From Actinomadura sp. DC4 (GTDB taxonomy: Bacteria > Actinomycetota > Actinomycetes > Streptosporangiales > Streptosporangiaceae): a stretch of 64,000 nucleotides of DNA. The position numbers and the translations under genes are program-made. The first letter of the stretch is position 1. Every line of letters starts with the position of its first letter. The notes under the pieces were generated by a model, which saw only the letters and a program-made list of their open reading frames with translations, had not been told where the DNA came from and searched no databases. Location of the stretch: positions 166,678 to 230,677 of the forward strand of contig NZ_JAUEQY010000017.1 of the NCBI RefSeq assembly GCF_030406325.1, read 5' to 3'. Shown here piece by piece: positions 7,853 to 16,060 of this stretch.

Positions 7853-8590
7853 TCACACTCCCAACGCCCGGCCGCCGTCGACGACCTGGACCGTCCCGGT
7901 GATGAACCCCGCGCGGCCGCTCAGCAGGAACACCGCCGCCGCCGCGACCTCCTCCGGCCGCGCCACCCGGCCGAGCGGGATGCCGGCGTCGGTGGCGACC
8001 TCCTCCTCCGGCCCCGGCAGCGCCGCCGTGGCGGTGTAGCCCGGCGCCAGCACGTTCACGGTGATCTCGCCCGCGCCCAGCTCCCGCACCAGCGTCTTGG
8101 CGTAACCCACGACGCCGGGGCGGACGATGTTCGACAGCGCGTACTCCGGGATCGGCTGGCGCACCGTCTCGCTCGTCACCATCACGACGCGGCCCCACCC
8201 GGCGGCCAGCAGGTGCGGCAGCGCCGCCTGGACCAGCCCGATGTGGGCGAGCATCCCCAGCTCCACCGCCGCCCGGTACTCCTCCAGGGAGAACGCGCCG
8301 CTCGCGCCCGCGGGCGGCCCGCCGGCGTTGGTGACCAGCAGGTGCACCGCGCCGTGCTCGGCGGCGGTCCGCTCCACCCACGCGGCCGCCCCCGCGGTGT
8401 CGCGGACGTCCAGCGCGGTGGCCGACACGGCGCCACCGAGCTCCTCACGCGCCGCCGCGAGCCGGGCCGGGTCACGGCCGCAGATCGCGACCGTGGCACC
8501 CTCCGCCACGAGCTCGCGGGCGATCGCCAGCCCGATCCCGGCCGAACCGCCGGCGACCAGCGCGACCTTCCCGGTCAGTCCCAGATCCAT
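7853..8590 (-). CDS. Short-chain dehydrogenase/reductase with a non-canonical active site
   Basis: 245 residues with the SDR nucleotide motif GGSAGIG at the N-terminus, LDVRD, TNAGGPP, and the C-terminal PGYTAT and VVDGGRALGV segments. The usual catalytic YxxxK is not present: the aligned segment reads TSETVRQPIPEYALSNIVRPG, so the Tyr is followed by A-L-S-N and the Lys is Asn. This LSN-type variant occurs in a subgroup of SDRs and may mean altered or lost reductase chemistry. Its likely substrate is the AmCP-bound ketol made by transketolase. ATG 8590 lies just after the sulfotransferase stop. Confidence 0.85.
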   Translation of the reverse strand: MDLGLTGKVALVAGGSAGIGLAIARELVAEGATVAICGRDPARLAAAREELGGAVSATALDVRDTAGAAAWVERTAAEHGAVHLLVTNAGGPPAGASGAFSLEEYRAAVELGMLAHIGLVQAALPHLLAAGWGRVVMVTSETVRQPIPEYALSNIVRPGVVGYAKTLVRELGAGEITVNVLAPGYTATAALPGPEEEVATDAGIPLGRVARPEEVAAAAVFLLSGRAGFITGTVQVVDGGRALGV

Positions 8591-8591
8591 C

Positions 8592-9488
8592 TCAGGGCCT
8601 CCTCGCGTAGCCGTACCGGCGCAGCAGCGGCAGCGCCATCGCCGTGGTCACCGCGCGGTCCCGCGAACCCAGCCGCGCCGGCCACCGCAGGTCCTCGGTG
8701 ATCGCGGTGACGCCGCGCTGGAACCGGTTCGGGTTGCCGGTGACGGTGTGGTTGCCGCCGAGCTCGACCGTGCCCTGCTCCGAGACCGGGTTGGCGGCGC
8801 CGCCCCGGCCGACCAGCTCCAGCACGGCCGCCACGGCCGCGCGCGGGCTGCGGGTCAGGTCCTCATAGCGCAGCGTCAGCGACGCGTCGCGGCGGGCGCG
8901 GCCGACCGCCTCGGCGGCCAGGTTGAACCCGGTCCAGTGCCACGTGCTGTTCGCCGCGCCGCGCCGCCCGGTGTACCGCTTGGGCTGCAGCCAGGACCAG
9001 GCGACCGCGCGGGGGTCACGGATCAGGTGGACGTACGCGGGCCGTACGCCCGGCAGGTGGGTGAGCAGCGCCGCGTCGGAGGCGAACTTGGAGCTGTCGA
9101 CGATGACCTCGGCGCCGGTCTGGTCGGCGATCGCCTGGTAAGTCAGGGCGAGCGTGTCCGCCCAGCCGCCCGCGGGCGGGCGTTGTAGCACGTTCCATGT
9201 GTGGCGGGTACGGCAGTGGTCCTGCCAGGACACGACGTCGGCGGCGTGCTCGGCGAGGGTACGGCCGGCGGGGCGGACGCTTTCCAGGACTTTCGCCCAC
9301 AGCGCGCAATCGGTCAGGGCCAGACCGCAACCGCATTGGCCGTTGCTGCCCTTTCCCAGAACGCCATTGAGCCAGAGAAATCGCAGCTCACCGACGTGAA
9401 CGACACCTGGCACCTCGGCCAGGACGTTGCCGAGCACGGTACTTCCGCTCCGGCACCAACCGGTGATGTAGAGCACCGTCACTGACAT
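8592..9488 (-). CDS. PAPS-dependent sulfotransferase
   Basis: 298 residues from ATG 9488, chosen because GGGAG lies 6 bases upstream; ATG 9506 has no such site. The 5'-phosphosulfate loop is TGWCRSGSTVLGN at the N-terminus and the 3'-phosphate region is HLIRDPRAVAWSW. A Cys-rich insert (NGQCGCGLALTDCALW) follows the first helix. It is the first gene of the minus-strand AmCP operon. In azinomycin/ficellomycin-type AmCP pathways a sulfotransferase makes a sulfate leaving group for azacycle formation; a similar role is plausible here, or the sulfate may remain in the product. Confidence 0.88.
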   Translation of the reverse strand: MSVTVLYITGWCRSGSTVLGNVLAEVPGVVHVGELRFLWLNGVLGKGSNGQCGCGLALTDCALWAKVLESVRPAGRTLAEHAADVVSWQDHCRTRHTWNVLQRPPAGGWADTLALTYQAIADQTGAEVIVDSSKFASDAALLTHLPGVRPAYVHLIRDPRAVAWSWLQPKRYTGRRGAANSTWHWTGFNLAAEAVGRARRDASLTLRYEDLTRSPRAAVAAVLELVGRGGAANPVSEQGTVELGGNHTVTGNPNRFQRGVTAITEDLRWPARLGSRDRAVTTAMALPLLRRYGYARRP

Positions 9489-9656
9489 TCGCAACTCCCG
9501 GGTCATAACCGGAAAGTCAGTTCATGTCCAATTGGGAGGAATGTAAGCATGAATCCTCCTGCGAACCCCGGCAGACCGAAAAAAAGTGCCCGAGAAACGG
9601 ATGATCCACCAGCGATGGGAACACTACGTCCAGTCACACAGCGAGGGGAGAACCCC
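9489..9656. promoter_or_regulatory. Divergent promoter region of the biosynthetic cluster
   Basis: This 168-bp gap separates the minus-strand AmCP operon from the plus-strand acyl ligase and is distinctly less G+C rich than its flanks. It should contain promoters in both directions. An upstream ATG at 9549 with its own GGGAGGA would add 36 residues to the ligase, but those codons (AAA AAA AGT, GAT GAT) are unlike the gene body, so I treat this as untranslated leader. Confidence 0.55.
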
Positions 9657-11252
9657 ATGCCGCACGAGTACCGCCGCAACGGCTGGTGGAGAGACCACAC
9701 CTTCCTCGACGACCTGCGACGAACCGCCCACGCCCACCCCCGAAAAACCGCCGTCGCCGTACGCCGCGACGGACACCCCACCCACGCCCTGGACTACGCC
9801 GAACTCGCCCACCTCACCGAACGCTGCGCCGCCGCCCTCACCGAACTCGGCGTCCACCCCGGCGACACCGTCGCCGTCCAGCTCACCGACCGCTGGGAAC
9901 TCCCCGTCATCGCCCTGGCCTGCCTGCGCGCCGGCGCCCGCATCTGCCCCCTCCTGCCGGTCTACCGCCGCCGCGAACTCCAGACCATGCTCACCCTCAC
10001 CGAACCACGCGTCCTCATCACCATGGCCGAACACGACGGCGACCCCCTCGCCGCCCTGGCCACCGAACTCGCCGCCGCCATCCCCGCGATCGCCCACGTC
10101 GCCGTCGCCGACGGCGCACCCGAAGGCACCCTGCCCTTCGAAGACCACTTCTTCGCCACCCCCTGGGAGGAACGCCACGACACCACCGGCCGCGCCCTCA
10201 CCGCCGACGACCCGTACCTCATCCTGTTCACCTCCGGCACCACCGGCGAACCCAAAGGCGTCCTGCACACCCCCAACACCCTCTACGCCGCCATCCGCGG
10301 CGAAGCCGACGTCTTCGCCCTCGACGACACCCTCGTCATGACCACCACCTCCGCCTACACCCACTACACCGGCTTCGCCCAGGGCATGCTCATGCCCCTC
10401 ATGCTCGGCGGCACCATGGTCTTCTCCGACACCCACGACGGCCCCGCCGTCCTGGACCTCCTCGCCGACCACCACGTCACCTTCCTGTACGCCGCACCCC
10501 ACTTCGTCGCCGGCATGCTCCGCACCGGCCACCACCGCGACCTGCCCGCCCTCCGCCACCTCGTCAGCGGCTCCGCGCCCATCCCGCCCGCCTTCGTGGA
10601 CGACGTCGCCGACCGCTTCGGCCTGCGCCTGCACTCCCTGTGGGGCATGTCCGAGAACGGCCCCGTCACCATCACCCGCCCCGCCGACCCACCCGGCTGG
10701 GCCGCCCACAGCGACGGCAGCCCCATCCCCGGCATGCGCCTGCGCATCGACCCCATCCCCGGCCAGCCCGAAGGCGTCGGCCGCCTCTGGGTCCGCGGCC
10801 CCGCCCAGTGCCTCGGCTACTACCGCCGCGACCACCTCTACGCCGCCGCCCTCGACGACGGCTGGTTCGACACCGGTGACCTGGCACGCCCCGACGGCCG
10901 CGACGGCATCCGCATCACCGGCCGCGCCGGCGACAGCATCCTCCGCAAAGGCTGGATCGTCCCCGTCGCCGAACTCGAAGACCTCCTCGACCGCCACCCC
11001 CACGTACGCGAGGCGACCGTCATCGGCGTCCCCGAAGGCCAGGGGGAGGACGAGACCATCTGCGCCGTCATCGCCGCCGCCACCACCCTCACCCTCGAAG
11101 ACCTGCGCGACCACCTGCGCGCCGCCGGGATGACCACCACCTACTGGCCCGAACGCCTCGAACTCCTCGACACCCTGCCCCGCACCGTCACCGGCAAGGT
11201 CCGCAAGACCGAACTCCGGCAGCGCCTCACAACCAGCCCGGACGGGCCGTGA
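9657..11252 (+). CDS. AMP-dependent acyl-CoA synthetase/ligase (ANL superfamily)
   Basis: 531 residues starting at ATG 9657 behind GAGGGGAG. ANL core motifs are complete: LILFTSGTTGEPKGVLHT (P-loop A3), SLWGMSENGPVTIT (A5), DDGWFDTGDLARPDG (A7), ITGRAGDSILRKGW (A8) and the catalytic Lys in PRTVTGKVRKTEL (A10). It resembles cyclohexanecarboxylate- or medium-chain-acyl-CoA ligases. It would activate a carboxylic acid as adenylate and pass it to CoA or a carrier, perhaps to the KAS III-like enzyme encoded opposite. The two genes overlap tail to tail by 26 bp (11227-11252). Confidence 0.9.
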   Translation: MPHEYRRNGWWRDHTFLDDLRRTAHAHPRKTAVAVRRDGHPTHALDYAELAHLTERCAAALTELGVHPGDTVAVQLTDRWELPVIALACLRAGARICPLLPVYRRRELQTMLTLTEPRVLITMAEHDGDPLAALATELAAAIPAIAHVAVADGAPEGTLPFEDHFFATPWEERHDTTGRALTADDPYLILFTSGTTGEPKGVLHTPNTLYAAIRGEADVFALDDTLVMTTTSAYTHYTGFAQGMLMPLMLGGTMVFSDTHDGPAVLDLLADHHVTFLYAAPHFVAGMLRTGHHRDLPALRHLVSGSAPIPPAFVDDVADRFGLRLHSLWGMSENGPVTITRPADPPGWAAHSDGSPIPGMRLRIDPIPGQPEGVGRLWVRGPAQCLGYYRRDHLYAAALDDGWFDTGDLARPDGRDGIRITGRAGDSILRKGWIVPVAELEDLLDRHPHVREATVIGVPEGQGEDETICAVIAAATTLTLEDLRDHLRAAGMTTTYWPERLELLDTLPRTVTGKVRKTELRQRLTTSPDGP

Positions 11253-12246
11253 CCTCCACCACCGCGCACGTCCAGCTGAAACCCGCGCCGATGCCGACCA
11301 GCATCACCCGCTCACCCGGCCCCACCACACCGCTCTCCACCAGCTCCGCCAACCCCGTGAGCTGATCCGCCGCGCCCACATGCCCCGTACGACGCCCCCA
11401 CTCCCACGCCGTCGCCTCCACCTTCAACCCGAACGGCTCCAGATACCGCGTCCGCAGCGTCTCCAGCCCCACGTTCGGGAACACGAACCGCGCCACCTCA
11501 CCCAGCCCGACCCCCGCCTCCTCCAACCCCAGCCCGATCGCCTCACCCAACCCCGCCGTCGTACGGTCCGCCACACCCTCCGTACCGGCCATGAACGCCC
11601 GCCGCCGCGCCCGGATGTCCACCCCCCGCCCCGGCCCGCCCGCGAACCCCACATCACCCCGGTACATCGCCTCAAGCCCCGTGTCCACGACCGTCCCCAC
11701 CGCCAGCAGCCGCGCGAACCCCTCCCGCGCCAGCACCACCGCCGCCGCACCGTCCCCGTACACGATCCCGCCCACGTCACCACGCCACCGGTCGAACCCC
11801 GGCTCCACGAACCGGTCCGCGGTCGTCACCAGCACACCGCGCCGCTCCGCCACCGCCGCCAGATAGCTGGCGCCCAGCTCCACCGCGCCCAGCGCCCCGT
11901 TGCACATCTGCGCCACATCCAGCGCCGGCGCCCGCCGGTTGCCGCCCAGCACCTCACGATGCACATACGAGGCGGCCGGCCAGTAGTCCACGCCCTGGAA
12001 CCACGCCGACGCGTGCAGCAACAGCGCCACCTCACCCGCCGGGACCCCCGACCGCTCCAGCGCGACGCCGCCCGCGCGCGCCGCCATCTCCGGCGGCGCC
12101 TGGGAACCGGCGACCGTCACCGACACGTAGCCGTTGGCCGCCTGCTCCGCCGCGTCGTAACGGCCCTCCGCGACGGCGCCGACGACGTCCACCGCCGCGG
12201 GCAGATGACGGGCCAGACCGGCGATGTACAGATCGTCACAGCGCAT
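11227..12246 (-). CDS. Beta-ketoacyl synthase III-like (thiolase-fold) condensing or acyl-transfer enzyme
   Basis: 339 residues. Catalytic Cys115 sits in VAQMCNGALGAVELG; the GDGAAAVVL and GIGAGFSWTCAVV loops are typical of KAS III. The canonical HQAN histidine is replaced by Asn (FVFPNVG, Asn258), while a His occurs in RTGHVGAADQ (His289). This resembles the divergent KAS III enzymes that transfer acyl groups to O or N in secondary metabolism rather than start fatty acids. ATG 12246 has only a weak G-rich site upstream. It overlaps the ligase end and shares a divergent promoter gap with the LanB-like gene. Confidence 0.8.
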   Translation of the reverse strand: MRCDDLYIAGLARHLPAAVDVVGAVAEGRYDAAEQAANGYVSVTVAGSQAPPEMAARAGGVALERSGVPAGEVALLLHASAWFQGVDYWPAASYVHREVLGGNRRAPALDVAQMCNGALGAVELGASYLAAVAERRGVLVTTADRFVEPGFDRWRGDVGGIVYGDGAAAVVLAREGFARLLAVGTVVDTGLEAMYRGDVGFAGGPGRGVDIRARRRAFMAGTEGVADRTTAGLGEAIGLGLEEAGVGLGEVARFVFPNVGLETLRTRYLEPFGLKVEATAWEWGRRTGHVGAADQLTGLAELVESGVVGPGERVMLVGIGAGFSWTCAVVEVTARPGWL

Positions 12247-12345
12247 GCACGCCCCCAGAAAGCAGGAACCGGATTCGCCACCCTATGTTGATCTTTGCCT
12301 TTTTCGGGGACAAGACGGAAACATCCTTCTAAGAGGGGGTTCGCG
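12247..12345. promoter_or_regulatory. Divergent promoter region between the KAS III-like and LanB-like genes
   Basis: A 99-bp A+T-enriched gap. It contains TTGATCTT (12288-12295) followed by a T-run. The same 8-mer TTGATCTT occurs in the next divergent gap of the cluster (near 16023), which may be a shared cluster element. The SD AGAGGGGG at 12331-12338 belongs to the LanB-like gene. Confidence 0.45.
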
Positions 12346-14637
12346 ATGAACGCCGATCCCAACGCCGCTCCCGGCGACCACAAAGTGCCCCTGCCCGGCA
12401 CCGAATGGCACGTATGGCGCGACGCGCTCATCCGCTCCGCCGGATTCCCCGCCGACGGCCTCGACCGCTTCACCGCCCCCGAATGCGCCCGCGTCGCCGA
12501 CGCCCACCTCGACGGCCACGCCACCACCGACCACCTCACCGCCGCCCACACCGCCGCCACCGAACACGCCGCCCGCCAAGCCGAGGCCATCGCCGCCGAC
12601 CCCCTCTTCCGCGAAGCCCTCACCTGGCAGAACCCCGGCGCCGCCGCCACCATCGACCACCTCACCCGCCCACCCACACCCGGCAAGAACCCCCGCCGCC
12701 AGCGCCAGAAACGCCGCGCCCGCGAAGACGTCCTCGCCCGCTACTGGCAGCGCTACTGCGGCAAGAACGACACCATCGGCTTCTTCGGACCCGTCACCTG
12801 GGCCACCATCGACCCCACCGCGCCCGCCATCACCACCACCAGCGGCCCCCACCTCACCCGCACCCGCCAGGTCCACTACGAGTACTGGCTCCTCCATGCC
12901 TACGCCGCCCACCTCGCCACCGACCCCGCCATCCGCCCCTGGCTCCCCGTACGCCTGCGCCCCCACCTCACCCACGACGGCGACCAGGTCCACCGCCCCG
13001 ACGGGCCACCCCACACCCTCACCGCCCACCAGGCCGACACCCTCACCCGCTGCGACGGCCGCCCCGCCGCCCACGCCGGCGACGCCACCGTCCTGCACAC
13101 CCTCACCGAACAGGCCATCATCACCTGGGGCATCGACATGCCCTACAACCCACGCGCCGAACACACCCTCCGCACCGCCATCGCCGCCATCCCCGACCCG
13201 CACGCACGCGACCGCGCCCAATCCGGCCTCACCCGCCTCGACCACGCACGCACCGCCATCGCCAACGCGGCCGGCGACCCCGGCGGACTCGCCCGCGCCC
13301 TCACCCGCCTCGACACCGAGTTCACCGACCTCACCGGCACCGCCCCCGAGCGCCGCGCCGGCCAGATGTACGCCGGCCGCCGCCTCTGCTACGAAGAGAC
13401 CGTCCGCGACCTCGACATCACCATCGGCGGACCCATCCTCGACGCCCTCGCCGGACCGCTCGGCCGCGTCCTCCTGCCCGCCGCCCGCTGGCTGTCCGCG
13501 ACCCTCACCGCCACCTACGACACCGCCTTCCGCGCCCTCTACACCCGGCTCCTGCCGCCCGGCGAGAAGACCGTCCCGCTCAGCCGCCTCTGGCAACCCG
13601 CACAAGACCTCATCACCGGCGCCGAACGCCCCGCCGACACCGTCACCGCCGAGTTCACCCGCCGCTGGTACGAACTGTTCGGCCTCGACACCACCGGCCT
13701 CGCCGCACCCCGCGTCACCACCACCACCGAAGCCCTCGCCGGCCGCGCCGCCCGCCTGTACGCCGCCGAACGCCCCGGCTGGGCCGCCGCCCGCATCCAC
13801 AGCCCCGACCTGCACGTCTGCGCGACCGACACCGACGCCATCAACCGCGGCGACTTCACCATCGTCCTCGGCGAGATGCACGCCGCCTGGCCCACCCTCG
13901 ACTGCGCCATCTTCGCCGACCCCCACCCCGACCCCGAACGCCTGCGCGCCGCCGCCGCGACCGACATCGGCCCCCAGTTCCGCCCCCTCTACCCGACCTG
14001 GTGGCCCCGCTACACCGCCCGCATCGCCCCCGTCCTCGGCGTCACCGACCACCAGCTCGCCTTCACCGACGCACCCGGCGCCGACCCCCGCCGCGTCCTC
14101 CCGGTCACCGCCCTCACCGTCACCGACGACGAAGGCACCCTCACCGTCACCGCACCCGACGGACGCACCTGGCCCCTCAGCGACGTCTTCGCGCTCCTCA
14201 CCGGCTGGCTCGCCGGTGAGACCTTCAAACTCACCGGCAGCGAACCCCACACCCCGCGCCTCACCATCGACCGGCTCGTCGTCACCCGCGAGACCTGGCG
14301 CACCACCATCGCCGCCACCGGGCTCGTCCCCGCCACCGGCCGCATCCCCGAATACCTCGCCGCCCGCCGCCTCCGCCGCGCACTCGACCTGCCCGAACGC
14401 GTCTTCGCCAAGCTCGCCACCGAGGTCAAACCCGTCTACCTCGACCTGACCAGCCCCCGGTACGTCTCCGCGTTCACCACCATGCTCCGCACCGCCGCCG
14501 CCGACCACGGCGGAGACGTCCCCATCACCCTCACCGAACTCCTGCCCGGCCCCGACCAGGCATGGCTACCCGACGCCCACGGCCGCCGCTACTGCTCCGA
14601 ACTCCGCCTCCAGTTCGTCGACCCCCGCACCCCCTGA
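12346..14637 (+). CDS. Stand-alone LanB-like protein (lantibiotic dehydratase glutamylation-domain family)
   Basis: 763 residues from ATG 12346, with AGAGGGGG six bases upstream. The segment ARYWQRYCGKNDTIGFFG (residues 131-148) is the hallmark of the LanB N-terminal domain that uses aminoacyl-tRNA; further LanB-like segments are AGRRLCYEETVRDLD and the tail SPRYVSAFTTML. Full LanB proteins exceed 1000 residues; here the separate elimination domain is missing and none is encoded nearby. That architecture is shared by split LanBs and by PEARL peptide-aminoacyl-tRNA ligases. No precursor peptide gene is recognisable in the cluster, so its acceptor is unknown. Its 3' end overlaps the MFS gene tail to tail by 49 bp. 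Confidence 0.8.
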   Translation: MNADPNAAPGDHKVPLPGTEWHVWRDALIRSAGFPADGLDRFTAPECARVADAHLDGHATTDHLTAAHTAATEHAARQAEAIAADPLFREALTWQNPGAAATIDHLTRPPTPGKNPRRQRQKRRAREDVLARYWQRYCGKNDTIGFFGPVTWATIDPTAPAITTTSGPHLTRTRQVHYEYWLLHAYAAHLATDPAIRPWLPVRLRPHLTHDGDQVHRPDGPPHTLTAHQADTLTRCDGRPAAHAGDATVLHTLTEQAIITWGIDMPYNPRAEHTLRTAIAAIPDPHARDRAQSGLTRLDHARTAIANAAGDPGGLARALTRLDTEFTDLTGTAPERRAGQMYAGRRLCYEETVRDLDITIGGPILDALAGPLGRVLLPAARWLSATLTATYDTAFRALYTRLLPPGEKTVPLSRLWQPAQDLITGAERPADTVTAEFTRRWYELFGLDTTGLAAPRVTTTTEALAGRAARLYAAERPGWAAARIHSPDLHVCATDTDAINRGDFTIVLGEMHAAWPTLDCAIFADPHPDPERLRAAAATDIGPQFRPLYPTWWPRYTARIAPVLGVTDHQLAFTDAPGADPRRVLPVTALTVTDDEGTLTVTAPDGRTWPLSDVFALLTGWLAGETFKLTGSEPHTPRLTIDRLVVTRETWRTTIAATGLVPATGRIPEYLAARRLRRALDLPERVFAKLATEVKPVYLDLTSPRYVSAFTTMLRTAAADHGGDVPITLTELLPGPDQAWLPDAHGRRYCSELRLQFVDPRTP

Positions 14638-15986
14638 CCCGCGAACCCCGCCACCGCGATCACCAGCATGCAGACCGTCAGCACCACCCCCGCCGCGAAC
14701 GCACGCCGCATCCCGGCCACCGAACCCGGCCCCGACGCGTACACCGTCACCAGCACCGCCACCCCCAGCGAACCCCCGACCTGCTGCATCCCCTGCAACA
14801 ACCCCGACGCCGCACCCGAGTCCGCCCGCGGCACCGACGACAGCGCCACGAACGTCGCCGCCACCGCCACCAGCCCCGTCCCCGCACCGAACAACAGCAC
14901 CGGACCCAGGATCGCCACGAGCCCGCCCCCCACCCCGGTCAGCCACACCATCCCCGCGACACACAACACCGACCCCGCCACCATCACCGGCCGCGCGCCC
15001 AACCGGGGGAGGAGCCACGGCACCGCACGGCTCGCCACCACCAACGCCACCGTCGTCGGCAGGAACGCAAGCCCCGTACGCAGCGGGCTGTAACCCAGCA
15101 CGTCCTGCACGAACAACGTCAAAAAGAACAGCATCCCGCTCATCGCCGCCGTCAACAGCAACCGCATCCCGTACGCCCCCCGCCGCTCCCGGCCCGCGAA
15201 CAACCGCAACGGCATCACCGGCTGCCGAGCCCGCGCCTCCACCGCGACGAACACCCCCAGCACCGCCACCGCGCCACCGAACGCCGCCACCGTCCACCCC
15301 TCACCCCAGCCCCGCCGCGCCGCCCGGATGAACCCGTACACCAACAACGACGTCCCCGCCGTCGACGTCAACGCCCCCATGACATCGAACCGGCCGGGCA
15401 GCCGCTCGGACTCCGCCACCAGCCGCGGCGCCAGCACCACCACCGCCGCGCCCACCGGCACGTTCACGAACAGCACCCACCGCCACGACGCCCACATCGT
15501 CAGCATCCCGCCCACGACCAGGCCCACCACCATGCCCGCGCTGGCCGCCATCGAGAACACCGCCAGCGCACGCGCCCGCCGCGGCCCCTCCTCGAACGTC
15601 ACCGCCACCAGCGCCAGCGACGCCGGACCCGCGAACGCCGCACCCACCCCCTGCGCCGCCCGCGCCGCCAGCAACCACGCCGGCGACACCGCGAACCCCC
15701 CGGCCAGCGACGCGACCGTGAACAACGCCGCACCCGCCACGAACACCCGCCGATGCCCCAGAATGTCGCCGGCCCGCCCCCCGAGCAGCAACAACCCGCC
15801 GAACGTCAGCGTGTACGCGTTCACCACCCAGGACAGATCCTCGGGGGAGAAGCCCAGACTCCAGCGAATACTCGGCAACGCCACATTCACGATCGTGGCG
15901 TCCACCACGAGAATCAGCTGACAACACGTGATCAACGCGAGCGCCGCACCCGGCGCCCGTACCCGCCCACCGACCCGCAGCGCCAT
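14589..15986 (-). CDS. DHA2-type MFS drug/product exporter
   Basis: 465 residues with about fourteen hydrophobic segments. Motif A is GGRAGDILGHRRVF after the second helix; LILVVDATIVNVALP in helix 1 is typical of the EmrB/QacA (DHA2) group, and a motif C-like segment is SAGMVVGLVVGGMLT. Proton-coupled export of the cluster product is the natural role. The C-terminus is short and polar. The 49-bp tail overlap with the LanB-like gene is unusually long for convergent genes. Confidence 0.88.
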   Translation of the reverse strand: MALRVGGRVRAPGAALALITCCQLILVVDATIVNVALPSIRWSLGFSPEDLSWVVNAYTLTFGGLLLLGGRAGDILGHRRVFVAGAALFTVASLAGGFAVSPAWLLAARAAQGVGAAFAGPASLALVAVTFEEGPRRARALAVFSMAASAGMVVGLVVGGMLTMWASWRWVLFVNVPVGAAVVVLAPRLVAESERLPGRFDVMGALTSTAGTSLLVYGFIRAARRGWGEGWTVAAFGGAVAVLGVFVAVEARARQPVMPLRLFAGRERRGAYGMRLLLTAAMSGMLFFLTLFVQDVLGYSPLRTGLAFLPTTVALVVASRAVPWLLPRLGARPVMVAGSVLCVAGMVWLTGVGGGLVAILGPVLLFGAGTGLVAVAATFVALSSVPRADSGAASGLLQGMQQVGGSLGVAVLVTVYASGPGSVAGMRRAFAAGVVLTVCMLVIAVAGFAGQGVRGSTNWRRSSEQ

Positions 15987-16060
15987 CGCCGGACCTCTCC
16001 GCCGCGCCTCACCACGGCAGAGTTGATCTTAAGTCGGTCACGCCTCGTTCAGGAGACCCC

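Noticed and set aside
9549..9656. Upstream in-frame ATG extending the acyl ligase by 36 residues, possibly a shell-targeting tail
   Set aside because: Although GGGAGGA precedes it, its codons are A-rich and unlike the gene; ATG 9657 has a good SD and matches family length.
12283..14508. 741-codon minus-strand open frame opposite the LanB-like gene
   Set aside because: Low-complexity Gly/Val/Ala translation without motifs; the plus strand carries LanB signatures and an SD.
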